Below, in pieces: positions 10,807-21,845 of a DNA stretch of 64,000 nucleotides; the first letter of the stretch is position 1; every line of letters begins with the position of its first letter. The position numbers were made by a program, and so were the translations under genes. Below the pieces are notes generated by a model. It had not been told where the DNA came from and ran no database searches. It saw nothing but the letters and a program-made list of their open reading frames with translations. The stretch comes from Dipteronia dyeriana (taxonomy: Eukaryota > Streptophyta > Magnoliopsida > Sapindales > Sapindaceae): NCBI GenBank assembly GCA_032871835.1, contig CM065295.1:66089687-66153686 (forward strand). The letters are read 5' to 3'.

Positions 10807-12863
10807 CTAAATAAATTTAAGCGTTTAGTTGCTCAGCCGATTCCATCAACTGCGCTGCAATTAGACATGCTTTAGTCACCTTATTATCACTTAACCTATG
10901 AGCTTGTCTCTGGAATAGACATGTTTTATTGGGAAGTATACAATTCATGACATTGTGGGTGCCTATTTATGCATGAAAATGTATATCTGCAAGAAACCAA
11001 AATCTTAACAATCGTTCATTAGCAAGCTTAATTTTCCCATCTCATTTCATTTGCCTTTTCATTTGGGTAAAGCCTTACAGGAATGTGTTGATATGGCCTA
11101 GTGGCATCTGTCACATTTTAATGTTAAATCTTTCTGATAAGAAAAAAGTGTTGATGCCGAGTGAAATTTTCTTTTACATTTTATTCTGATAAAAAAAATA
11201 ATGTTAAACGTCTCAAGCATAGAGAATTGAAGTGGCGTTTAACTTGGGCTTCTCTTGGGTTGAAATTTCAACTTGAGATAATTTATTCATTTTGGCTCCA
11301 AGACATTTGAATGGTGAGTAATTTCTCAACGAGTATTATTGAGTAACTTGTTCATATTTATGTTTTCTGCCTTTTTAGTTTCTGTATCATGTTCTTGTTG
11401 CAGTTTCTTCTTTTGTCAAACAGCCGCTATTCTGGAAATTTCCATATTATAAAACATTTCTTAGCGAAAGTTTTTCAAAATTATCGAATATAAAGGAATA
11501 GACAGAACAAATGAAGAAACATAACACATAGCAATGAAGGAAAAATCTGTATATAACAATACTCACTTGCTCACACTTATACATACACGTGAAACACGAA
11601 CAACAAACTGAAAATTACAAGTGACACCCACGTGACTTAAGAAAACAAATTGAACGTTACATGTGATCCACATTATTGCATTATATATTCCTCTTGCAGC
11701 AAATATATTCCCAGAGAATATATTCACAAAACAGATTTATTTCCATAGCGGACAATAACTATAATGCAGTAATGTTTGTCACAAGTAACTTTCAATTTGT
11801 TTTCTTGTTCCAAGTGTGTGCACATGTAATTTTCAGTTTGTTGTTGTTTCATGTGTATGTGTCGGTGTGATTGAGTATTGTTATATAGAGCCTTAGTGCA
11901 CACTTGTGAGGTATTGAATAAAATTGCTATCTTGTTTCTTCCAGGTTTCTGGGATGCCTGTCTTGATTTGTAACGTGGTTTATATTCTTATTTGGTAGCC
12001 AGATTTAGCTATCCAACTATTATATCAGGATGTTTTTCAAGACAATTTTTTTTTTCTTTGATGTTAGTCTCATGTAGGAGGTAGAAATGCATTGCATTTA
12101 TGTACCTAATTTCAAATTGTTATCCCAATGTTCTTTTAGAAGCCCACCTTCGCTTGAAAGCTGATCATATGAGAGAGATGGAATTTTGTTACAGGTTGTT
12201 TTTGAGGAGCTAAGTTTGTGACGGTGTTGCTGTTACTTTTGCAATGGTCCAAAATGCTTAAATGATCCAAAAGTGCCTGACTTTGGGGATTTACATACTC
12301 TGCACAAAGTGCCTCCAATATTCAACCTTCATCCAACTCACCTGCTGTGGCATCGCAACTAGCCTTTTCAACTGCACTGCAACCTGTTTCGTCAATAGCC
12401 AGTAACAGAAAGACATGGGTTCAATGGTTGCTCAAAAAAAAAAAAGAAGAAGAAGAAAAGATGCAACTCTCATGTCTCAACCAACTTGTCAAAAACAGAT
12501 TATAGAAGCAGCAGATTGTAAAGTAAGTGAATTTTAAGAATACCTTTTAAATTTGTTAAAACTTATGAGAGATGATTATAACCATTCCAAACGTACTATC
12601 ATTTAAGTACATTATCCCCTAGTATCTAATTCTTCCATAAGAAATATAGCAAAAACTTTTTTATTTTTTATTCTAAACATTATTGATTGGCTTTCAAGGT
12701 TTTAAAGTGCATGTTGTAATTGTAACACTAACTTCAAGTTATTCACTCTAATAAAGAATATTGTTTCGATTTCATGTTGTAGATTTTTCGTATTACATGT
12801 AACAAAAATCCTTAATTGATCAGAGATTTTATCAAGCATGTGAAGATTTTATAAACGAATCCA
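10807..12863. other. Intergenic / decayed epsin 3' region
   Basis: No intact gene. Around 12310-12420 one frame reads SSNSPAVASQLAFSTALQPV, a Ser/Pro/Ala-rich stretch that could be a later epsin exon, at low confidence. Short CACGTG-containing inverted motifs lie around 11590-11630. The rest is AT-rich with nothing recognised. Confidence 0.3.
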
Positions 12864-12864
12864 T

Positions 12865-13047
12865 TTTTGCTCACCCCCTTAAGGGTGGGTGAGGATTACC
12901 CCTCTCCTGCATGGATGACACGTGTCCATGGAGATCGTAAATTTGTCCAAACACTATCATATTTAGGGATAAATTTACCCCTCTCTAGACACATGTCATC
13001 CATATGGGAGGGGATAATGCTCACCTCCCTTGAAGGGGTGAGCAAAA
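12865..13047. mobile_element. Foldback MITE, about 183 bp
   Basis: Ends TTTTGCTCACCCC and GGGGTGAGCAAAA are inverted. The inversion continues imperfectly inward through GGATGACACGTGTCC against GACACATGTCATCC, so the whole unit could fold into one hairpin. No clear target duplication was found, so the superfamily is not assigned. Confidence 0.7.
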
Positions 13048-13589
13048 GTGAACTCTTTATAAACATATAATAAAAGCAATTACCAAATAAATCTCGAACT
13101 TTTTTCTTAATTTCAAGTAAACTGTGACATGTCATTTATACCAAATTAATCCCTAATGTTTTGACAACTATCAATTTAGTCCTTACATTTTTTTTTAAAA
13201 ATAACAACAAATGTCTTTTGCTGTTAGTTTGACTTATGAAAAGACCAATAATATTCAATTTGGGTGCGTTTGGTACGCGGGACGGGACAACTTTTTGTTG
13301 TCCCACGTTTGGTGCGCCATTAACATGGGACAGGACGGGACAGAGTGGGACAAAAACCATGAAAACTTGTCCCACCTCACACAATAGGCCGGACTTGTCC
13401 TATGCATGGGACAAGTTTGGAAAAGACAATTTTACCCTCAAATGTTTTAAAATTTACAAAATTATCAACTATATATATAAAAAAATTTGCCCTATTGGCC
13501 GCTTATGCTGTCTCTCTCAAACCCTCATCGGCCCGTTTGTCTCTCTCTCTCCCGCTCGTCTCTCTGTCACGCAGGCCGCAGATCCATCG

Positions 13590-13805
13590 TCGGGGTCACG
13601 AGAACTCACCGTCGTCGAGGTCACACATCCTCTCTTCACACAAAGACAGCCGTCGACCGCTTTGGTCTGTCTCTCAGATCTATCTTCGTCGGTGTCAAGT
13701 GAAGTCGTCGTCGTCAGGGTCACGCAAAGTCCCATCGTTAGGGTCACGCGAAGCCGCCGTCGTCAGGTCACGCATCCTCTGTTCACATAAGAACAGCCGT
13801 CGGCA
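13590..13805. repeat. GTCACG-based minisatellite and segment duplication inside Harbinger element
   Basis: Units like GGGTCACGAGAACTC, GGGTCACGCAAAG and GGGTCACGCGAAG recur, each next to CGTCGTC. A block CATCCTCTCTTCACACAAAG near 13624 recurs as CATCCTCTGTTCACATAAG near 13772, each followed by ACAGCCGTCG. The composition is much richer in CG than its surroundings. Confidence 0.7.
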
Positions 13806-14128
13806 CCTACCATTTCTCACCTCTCAACTCGATTCACTTCTTCTCTAGTTCAGTCGCCGCCGCTGCCGTCGTCCGACCGAAATCAGTTTCTCTCTCACCT
13901 CTCATTATCTTCAGCGGGTTACTCGGTAATATTCTTTTCCATTTGATTATCATTTTCAGTTAATATTGTGATTTTTTCTTTACAAATCCATGATTAGTAA
14001 AGCCTAATATTTTCAGTTAATATTGTGAATTATACGTTTTTGGTGATTATTTTGCTTTTTTGAGGTTTTGTCATTTGGGTATGTTGATTTTGGCTGGTAT
14101 ATTGGATGTTTGTATATGAATTGGCTGG

Positions 14129-14375
14129 TTTATTGTGTATGTAGATTCTGTATTAGTTGTACTTTAGAGTTGTTTGCTGAGTTTGGACTGGTCTGGTGTC
14201 GAGTTGTGCTTTATTGTGTATGTCGATTATGTATTAGTTGTGCTTTAGAGTCGTTTGCTGGTTTAGTATGTCGGGACTGGTCTGGTGTCAAGTTTGTTGT
14301 AGTTCTTTTCACTTCAATTCGTTTATAATAATCAGATTTTCGGTGTTGAGTTTGTCGGGACTGGTCTGGTATCGT
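14129..14375. repeat. About 81-bp tandem repeat, GT-rich
   Basis: Two adjacent copies begin TTTATTGTGTATGT (14129 and 14210) and share TGTATTAGTTGT, CTTTAGAGT and GGACTGGTCTGGTGTC. A third partial copy of the GGACTGGTCTGGT part lies near 14357. Overlapping open frames here are a by-product of the repeat. Confidence 0.75.
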
Positions 14376-14869
14376 TTTTGGTTGTCCTGTTATGATATGT
14401 TTCGGTGGCTTTGGGTGTTTTTGTTTTTGTGTGAGGTGTGGATTGATTCGGTCTAGATTGATTCATGTTTTGAGGTGTGGATTGTTCTGATATGTTTTTT
14501 GTTTGTCTGAGGTGTGGATTGTTCTGATATGTTGTTGGTGGCTTTGGGTGTTTTTTGTTTCTGTCTGACTACTTGCTTCATCTGCAATGAAAACAAGAGT
14601 CTTTATTGTGGCAAATTTTGATATGTAGCGATAACAAGCCAGTAGCCATTTAGATGCTTTATTGAGATAACAAGCTAGAATGATCATATACTTTATTGAA
14701 TTAATTTACAACATATACTCTAATGTTTCTTCTGCAAGACAATTTACATAAATGCTGTATTGACATACATGCTGATTAATCAATAAGTAGTTGGGTGTTA
14801 TTTTATTCCAATTCCATTACTGCAAATGCAAATATGTTATGTTCTCACTATTTAATCCCATTTGCAGTG

Positions 14870-15102
14870 GTTGTGTTAAGCTTTCACAGTACTGCTTTCA
14901 GGAGCTTTTCTGTGAGCGAATGATAGACAAGGACATGGGGATGGGTGTGGATGTGGTGGAGAAGAGTGAGAATAACAACCAAAATGGTGTTGCCTGGTGC
15001 TACATTGGGCAAGCAGTTGTTTTTGGCTATAGTGGCTAATGGGGACGGCAAGTTTGGTACTCAGGGGCTTATAAGTGTTATACTGAGGATCAATGGAAAG
15101 TA
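14870..15102 (+). other. Unidentified exon-like segment inside the Harbinger element
   Basis: After a pyrimidine-rich tract ending in TTTGCAG, a frame reads CVKLSQYCFQELFCERM, then DKDMGMGVDVVEKSENNNQN, GVAWCYIGQAVVFGYSG, a stop, and WYSGAYKCYTEDQWK. It has coding-like composition and a plausible 3' splice site, but I do not recognise the family. It may be a captured host exon or the relic of an element gene. Confidence 0.3.
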
Positions 15103-15819
15103 AGATGTTACTTTTTTGTGCGTCAATAACACAAATGTGCATTTACTTATTTAAGTTAATAGTTTCTCATTCATTGAAGCTTAAGTTGTGAGGTGTGTAA
15201 GTGTTAATAATATTTATTTTTGATTTAGACTATGTAGTTGTTATTAGGATTATGTTGTTAGAGAGAATAATTGATTCGTGTAGCATGATTATGTCTAGGC
15301 TTTGAAGGGATTCTTCAACTCCATCAATTACATGTTGCGATCGTAGAAACATTTATGTAGAATATGATTTTCTTTGCTCGTGGATGACAGAAAGGTTTTT
15401 GACTTGCAAGTACATGTTTGTGAGATAAAAGACATTGTAAAGCTCAATAGAGCTTGAATTTTGAATCGTTTTTGACTTTATTTCAATTTTCTTCACCGAT
15501 CATGGTTGAAATTGTTAATTTGGGAGAAGTCAAAATGATCGAATTGAACCATATATGTTTTGTCCAGACTTCAAAGGATAGAGACTTTGACCAAATGCTT
15601 TCTTACCATAATGCAGCTTGTTATGGGATGTTAAAGTTATCATTATGGAGCGTTGAGTTCTTGTAACCTACAAAACTAGATGAACTTTCTCTTTGAGAAG
15701 AGGGACATTTAGTCAATTGTCGCAGCTTCAAACTAGAACAGCTTCCATCAAGTTTATAATGATATAAGTTTTTATCTGGGAGAATCATGACATATTCTTG
15801 TATTATTTTATGATATATA

Positions 15820-15822
<3 letters not shown>

Positions 15823-15850
<28 letters not shown>

Positions 15851-15851
15851 T
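15823..15851. repeat. (CT)n(TA)n microsatellite
   Basis: CTCTCT and TATATA runs in direct succession. Confidence 0.85.
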
Positions 15852-16610
15852 ATTTTTCTTGCCATTGTGGATCAATGTGGGTTCAAACAATGCACACTTT
15901 GTTTTTGGTTTAGGTCTTTGTGTGGTAAATGATGTAATTCTTTTATTATACAACTATGAACCACTTTGATTATGTGAAAAATAATGATTTATTAGTTCAA
16001 GATGATGTTAGGTCATACTTGAAAGTGCTATTCTTGCTCAAATTCAAGTCTTCACTCTCTATTTAGTAAGCTAAATAAGAAAAAGAAAAAGAAATTATGA
16101 GCAAATTCAATGATTAAATAAAGAGGATTAGGTTATGTTTTTGAACCATTGTGAAAATATGTTTTGTTTTGATAGAAACATCCCAATAAGAATTATTGAA
16201 TAATAATTTTATTTAAAAAAATTGAGGAAATAATATTATTAATCGATATTATTATTCAAAAAATGAGGAAATGACCATAATAATATTATTATTATTTGAA
16301 AAAAAAATCACATGTTTTTCAAAAAATTATTAATTAAACTATTTTTTAATTATAATATTATTATTTTTATGAAATATGATATATAAAAATATTTTTTAAT
16401 AAAATAAAATAAATATTGACATGTCTTGTACCAAATATGATATATATAAATAATTATCACTATTATGTGGTAACAAACATTGGATAGGACAAGAAGGGCA
16501 CTCTGGTCATTTGAACCTCTTGTCCCGTCCTGTCCTGTCCCAGTCATACCAAACATACAACAATACAGTGAACAGTTCTCTCCCAGGCCTACCAAACACA
16601 ATATAGAACA

Positions 16611-16672
16611 GTCTGTCCTGTCTGTCCTGTCCTGTCCTGTCCTGTCCTGTCCCACCCTGTCCTGTCTCATGT
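16611..16672. repeat. (CCTGT)n pentamer array at Harbinger right end
   Basis: About ten CTGTC/CCTGT units just inside the right terminus. They are the inverse of the GGACAGGAC motifs near the left terminus (13325-13350), so the array is probably a subterminal part of the element and not a chance microsatellite. Confidence 0.8.
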
Positions 16673-16692
16673 CCGCGCTAAACGCACCCTTT

Positions 16693-17294
16693 ATTACACT
16701 CTTTAAAGAGGCATTTTTGGGACTATCACTGACAAAATAATTTGAGTTTAAATGACACGTAGGTACGGTGATAGATAAAAATACCTATATTTTTACTATT
16801 ATTCTTATATATATCCTTTTTTCAATGGAGGTCGAAGAGGTCGTTTCAACCTCCAATGGAGGTCTTGACGAAGAAGTAAAAAAAAAGTGACATTAAGTCT
16901 CGGATGACCTACCCGATGGTCATCCGAGACTTAAAGCTACTATTTATTTTATTTTATTTTTATTTTTTTGCATTACACCCAGTAACTTTCGAAATTTTTT
17001 TCAGATCCGTTTTTTCTCATTATTTATTTTGATTTATGTTCTTCCACGATTTTTTTTGTTCCCTCCTCTGGTCGATTCCTTTGCTCAAACAGTTACAAAA
17101 GAGATAAATCACATTCCTCTAGAACTTTCTTGAGAGGTTATTCATTTCTCTTGTGAAAAAAGTGAAGGAAAAAGTTGTTTTCTTGAGAGAGAGAGAAATA
17201 AGAGAAAAAAAAGTGAAGTCAAGTGCATTTTTATCTCATTACATACTTTGATGCTAAAAATATAGAATTATAAACTTGGTGCTATCCTCACAAG
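16693..17294. other. Intergenic spacer with a strong hairpin
   Basis: Contains CCTCCAATGGAGGTC-type short palindromes near 16826-16865, the perfect hairpin listed separately, and AT-rich sequence. No gene seen. Confidence 0.4.
16893..16934. repeat. Perfect 17-bp inverted repeat with 8-nt loop
   Basis: The left arm 16893-16909 (TTAAGTCTCGGATGACC) and right arm 16918-16934 are exact reverse complements around TACCCGAT. It could be the core of a tiny foldback element or an RNA stem. No T-tract follows immediately and no gene sits beside it, so a terminator role is not supported. Confidence 0.9.
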
Positions 17295-18669
17295 TAGACC
17301 TGACAATGAGTCGTGTTATTGTGAATTCGTGTCGTTTTGTGTTTGGAAAGTGTTAAAATTGTTCCACCCGAACACGACAAGTTAACTTAATGGGTTGAAA
17401 TATACAACTCCGAACCATTTATTAAATTAATGGGTAACCCGACCATGCACGTTGTAAAATATTATATTTGATATTTATTAAAATTTTTAAAATAAATAGT
17501 ACTGAAGCATGATCAAACTCATGCAATTAAGTTCACAAACTATCTTTCGAAAACATCTATTTTTTTAAAGTCCAAAATAAAAAACCTTAAAAATGAAATC
17601 TTCCATGAATCTTTAATATGTTACGATTGAGAATCTCAATGCTCATTTAGACCTCCAAAGGTTAAATTACTTGTGTTAGATGTTGAAACCTAATAGACTC
17701 ACTATTCAATCTATATAAATATTTAATTTTACATTAAAAAGTTTACTTATTATTTAGGATGATATATTGTTTATATAACAAAATAATATTGAACAGAATA
17801 TATTTTGTTTTTAACTATATATATATATATATATATACATAAATTTTCAAATTAATACGTACCGATATAACTTCATCATTGCATTGGATGTTGACCATTA
17901 GCTTTACATTCTACTCAAAGTGTATGCAATTGTCAAAACTTCTCCATAATCAGTGGTCCGTATGCAATGCACTGATATAAATTATATCAGTACGTACTGA
18001 GGAGAAAATGACTATATATATATATAAGATACCTTTAGAAAAATTTATCAAGAAACAAGTTGGTTTTAGAATATCAAATATCAATTGTCAAATAAATTTA
18101 AAGTCTTGAAGTTACGTTACATGAAATGGTGGTACCATGGTAATACACAATGCAAGAACGAAAACATACCTAATTGAATTTACTAAGATCGAATTGACGG
18201 TAACTGATTTCAAGAAAGTTGAAGAGAGTTTTAGGGTTAGAGTTATAATATTGTAATATAATTAATTAGAGTTTATAATTTAGAAATTGATGAATTTTAG
18301 GAATTTTTCCTCTTTAACAAAAATTGAAAAAAAAATATTCTGTAAAAAAAATAATTCAATTTTTGTTAATTAGTGAAATATATTCTAACCATAAATATAG
18401 AGATATTTTTTTTTTATATAAATTCCATAACTTGCCTATATGAAGATTTTTGTAATAACTTTTATAAACACATTAAAAAAAATCTTTATATTAATGGGTT
18501 ATCGAATTAACGGTTTTTTTAAGGGTGAATTCAAAATCGACCCATTATATTTCGTGTTTTAATGAGTTGACCCATTAACAATCAGATTCGATAAACTAGA
18601 CCCACAAACCTCTATTTTCGAATGGATTTATGTCGTATTAATGGATCGTGTAAAATTTTACCAGGTCTA
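17295..18669. mobile_element. hAT-type non-autonomous element, 1.38 kb
   Basis: Starts TAGACCTGACAA and ends TTTTACCAGGTCTA, giving an 8-bp perfect TIR (TAGACCTG) that continues imperfectly. Subterminal sequence carries CGACACG-, GGGTTGA- and ACCCATTA-type motifs in opposite orientation at the two ends, as in plant hAT elements. The flanking 8-mers (CTCACAAG and TCCATAAA) match only in part, so the target duplication has decayed. The interior is AT-rich and encodes no transposase. Confidence 0.65.
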
Positions 18670-19652
18670 TCCATAAAGTGTAACCCATTTGGTGCTATTT
18701 ACCCCTATCCTTTCTAAAAAAATAAATTACTATTTAAATACAAATAAATTAACTATTAGCAGTGATTTTTTTTAAAAGGAGGCCATTTAATCTCCCTCCA
18801 CAGGGAGTATATGTTGGAAATGGTTTATTATTATTATTAATATTTATATTAATTTTGTAACAACAATTTCTTATTGAATGAGAAAATTATTGGTTATGTG
18901 CATGTTGTGACTATTCACAACAATAGTGTCATTTTATAAAGGTTGTACTTTTTTATAATGGATGTTTCCTTTCTTAACGAACATGTTTTTTCTTTAAATG
19001 ATATATGTCCATTAGGAAAGAGTACATGTCGCCATTTCATAATCAATTTTTTGCATTCTTGTTCCTTCTGCATAAAATTAATAGTGTCTAATTTTTTTGA
19101 ATACAAAACACTAAATGCAATGGTTCTTTAAGTTTGAAGTGCTGCTATTTGAATAACGAAATTCGTTCTATAATGGAAACAAATTTTCACAACCTTGAGT
19201 ACCATTCGTAGAGGGAGCAAAATTGTCTTAAGAAAATTATGAATATCACAAGGCTCTCATATTGAATCTTTACAATCTTTAAGTTTTTTCTGTTTAGAAT
19301 TTCCTTTGCATTGTATTGTTGTTTAAGTGGGGTGTATTCAATTTGAATTTCAAAAGACTTTCAATGACTTTTATATAATTAAAAAGTTTAGGTGTATTCA
19401 ATGTAAACTTTTAAAAACTCTCTATAAAAGTTATAAGGTATTCAATCAAGACTTTTTAACGGTCTTTGAAACTTAGGAGGTATTTAAAATCTGAATGACT
19501 TTTAATGACGACTTTAAAATATGAATGACCTTTAATAACCTTTAGTTATAGCAAATCTCATCATTTGTCTTTCATCCTGGATACACTTGAGAAAAGTTAC
19601 CGTTGTTATCCAATGGGCCACAAAAAATGATAACTTCTACAACATTTTTTTA
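18670..19652. other. Spacer with degraded repeats
   Basis: The sequence 19326-19510 carries four spaced copies of a GGTGTATTCAAT/GGTATTCAAT motif followed by ACTTTTAA-type sequence. This looks like one end of a decayed MITE, but no second end was found. Complementary short frames at 18915-19131 have no known domain. Confidence 0.35.
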
Positions 19653-20539
19653 GTGGTGCGATTGACACCCCTTTACTGATATATTTATACCTCACTTTTT
19701 AAATTATTTAGTATTATTTATTTTACTTTATAAAAATTACTTAAATAAAAATACAATTATTTTTTAAAAAATTCTACAAAGTAAATCTAATAAAACTCCA
19801 CTTTCCTTTTCAAACAAATAAAAATGAAAATAATAATAATAAATCTCACGTTCACTGATAATTTGTTTTCTTAATTTTTTTTCTTAACTCTAAAAGCCTA
19901 AAATTTTCTTCTTACATACATACAAAAAATAATGAAAGAGTTTGAGAATGAAATAAAAACTCTAGAAGTAAATCTAGATGAATTCTCTGAGAAAGATATA
20001 AAGCATTTAGAAGAATTATCTGTGAATGATATCAAACATCTACAACCAGACGAAAACAATACTAGATACACCAATAACAACCAAATTAAACAACGAAATC
20101 GCACCAAGAATCACAACCAAGAAAACCTTATCTCTATTGAAATGAAACCCCACTAAAACCCTAACTCAAAAAAACCATCAGAGATGATCAATACCACACT
20201 CCCGATCTACCATCAACAATTCAATCGACTCCATAAACAAAAAAAAAAAATTGCATCCAAGAAGAATGGTTTCACCATGAAATAAGAAGGAAAAAATAAG
20301 TTTTGCGATGAAGATAGGAAACTGTATAGAGAGACTATTCTAAAAAAAAAACAAACTATATAGAGAGATCAGAGTTGAAGTGTATTATTATTTGAAAAAG
20401 AGATGGATGTATTAGTTTGACAATAAATAAAATGGTAGTTCTGAAAATAAATCAAATTTTATTTTATTTTATTTAATTAATTTAAAATTTTAAAAAGTAA
20501 GGCATAAATAGGTCAATAGAAGGGTGCCAATTACACCAC
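19653..20539. mobile_element. Long-TIR (Mutator-like) non-autonomous element, about 890 bp
   Basis: The left arm (GTGGTGCGATTGACACCC...TATTTATACCTCACTTTTTAAA) is matched in inverse by the right arm (TTTAAAAAGTAAGGCATAAATA...GGGTGCCAATTACACCAC) over roughly 90 bp. Flanks are ATTTTTTTA on the left and ATTTTTTTT on the right, near-identical 9-mers that fit a Mutator duplication, although low complexity weakens this. An internal 74-codon frame (19932-20156; Glu/Asn/Lys-rich) has no recognised domain. Confidence 0.65.
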
Positions 20540-20623
20540 ATTTTTTTTTAAAAGTTGGAATTATGATTTCCTTTAGGACATTTATGTCCAAAGATCAACA
20601 TCTACAATTAATGTGCATGCCGT

Positions 20624-20672
20624 TTACACACACACACACACACACAGATATATATATATATATATAAATATA
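20624..20672. repeat. (CA)n(TA)n microsatellite
   Basis: A CA run followed by a TA run directly before the left end of the large MULE. It lies where the MULE target duplication should be, which hides it. Confidence 0.9.
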
Positions 20673-21383
20673 TGAAATACCTCTTTTTAGTCTAAAATTA
20701 AGGTGTTGTATTGTTTTTACCCAACATTAATAAATTTATTATTTTTACCCATTTTTTGGTTGTGAAGACTGAAATACCCCTCATTTATTCAATAATTGTT
20801 TAATTACTTATTTATACATATTTTCTTTAGCTTCTCTCTCTTGTACATCTTACGCCCTACTGCTGTCTCTTCTACATGTTTGTTTGAAAAATCATCTTCT
20901 CTCTTCTACTGTCTCTTCTTTCTTCTACTGTCACACACATACAAATGTCCCTTTTTTGTTTGAAATTTTCTCTCTCTCTCTCTCTCTCTTCAATTTCCGC
21001 AGCCGCTCTCTCTCTCATACCATAGTAATTTTTTTCTAAAATTTTGTCTCATCTCTCTTCAGTTTCCGCCTCATCTCTCTCTTCATTTTTTTTAAGTTAT
21101 CATCTGTTCCATTTGTTATTGAAACTGCTGCCATTATTGTCACATCTGCAAAGACATTTGTTATGTCTTTATAATTCATTAAAAATCCATATATATATAT
21201 ATATTATAGATTTGGTTTGAAATTTAGGGAATGAGTTTTGTATTTCACGGATTTTGGGTGAGGTTGTTATGATGAATCCAGATTCTGAAGGCCCTTCTTT
21301 TAGAGGTATGTATTAGAAACCCTATTTTTTTTGTTTCATATGTAGATTACAATGAATAAAGGTTGAAAGAGATAGTCAACTTT

Positions 21384-21780
21384 GGTGTGTTTTATTGTTA
21401 AATTGTGGTGTGTTTAATTGATTAACCGTGGTGTGTTTACTTGAAATCGCTTGGTGTGTTAAATTTATTATCTCTGGTGTGTTTAATTTATTGCCGTAGT
21501 GTGTTTAATTGGTTTTCCCTCGTGTGTTTATTTTTTTTTTCATGGTTTGTTGAATGTGGTGTTCCATTGTATTTGTAATGTTGTTTGAATAGTGTGTTTA
21601 ATTGGTTTGGCATGGTGTGTTTAATGTGTTATGCCCTGGTGTGCTCAATTTAGTGTGCCATGATGTGTGTAATTGGTTTGTCGTGGTTTGCTTAATGTGG
21701 TATGGTCTGGTGTGTTTAAAGGTATGGCCTAGTGTGTTTAATTGGGTTGTCATGTTGTGTTTAATAGGTTGCACCTTGTA
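21384..21780 (+). repeat. TGGTGTGTTTAATT interspersed repeat, block 1 (forward)
   Basis: About fifteen degenerate copies of TGGTGTGTTTAATTG, separated by 5-20 bases, between the left TIR and the transposase start. They probably lie in the 5' leader or promoter of the transposase. Confidence 0.85.
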
Positions 21781-21845
21781 TAATTTGTGACTTGTTTAAT
21801 AAATTGTACTCTAAATGTGAGATTTTAATTTGTTGAAATGCAGGA

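Larger units (their letters stand above)
13262..16689. mobile_element. PIF/Harbinger-type element, 3.4 kb, no transposase, unusual cargo
   Basis: Ends are GGGTGCGTTTGG and CTAAACGCACCC (11 of 12 bases inverted), flanked by TTT on both sides (13259-13261 and 16690-16692). Subterminal arrays of GGGAC/GGACAGGAC on the left and CCTGT on the right mirror each other, a style common in plant Harbinger elements. Inside lie a CT- and CG-rich segment (13490-13920) with repeated GTCACG...GTCG units, a GT-rich tandem repeat (14129-14375), and two unrecognised coding-like stretches near 14860-15090 and 15454-15666. No DDE transposase or Myb-like ORF is recognisable. A TTT target is a less typical Harbinger site than TTA or TAA, so the class is likely but not certain. 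Confidence 0.65.

Noticed and set aside
12867..13135. Frames on both strands at 12867-13135
   Set aside because: They are readings through a foldback MITE.
13236..13848. 148- and 184-codon frames with Ser/Val/Thr-rich sequence
   Set aside because: They follow the GTCACG minisatellite of the Harbinger element in several phases and have no domain.
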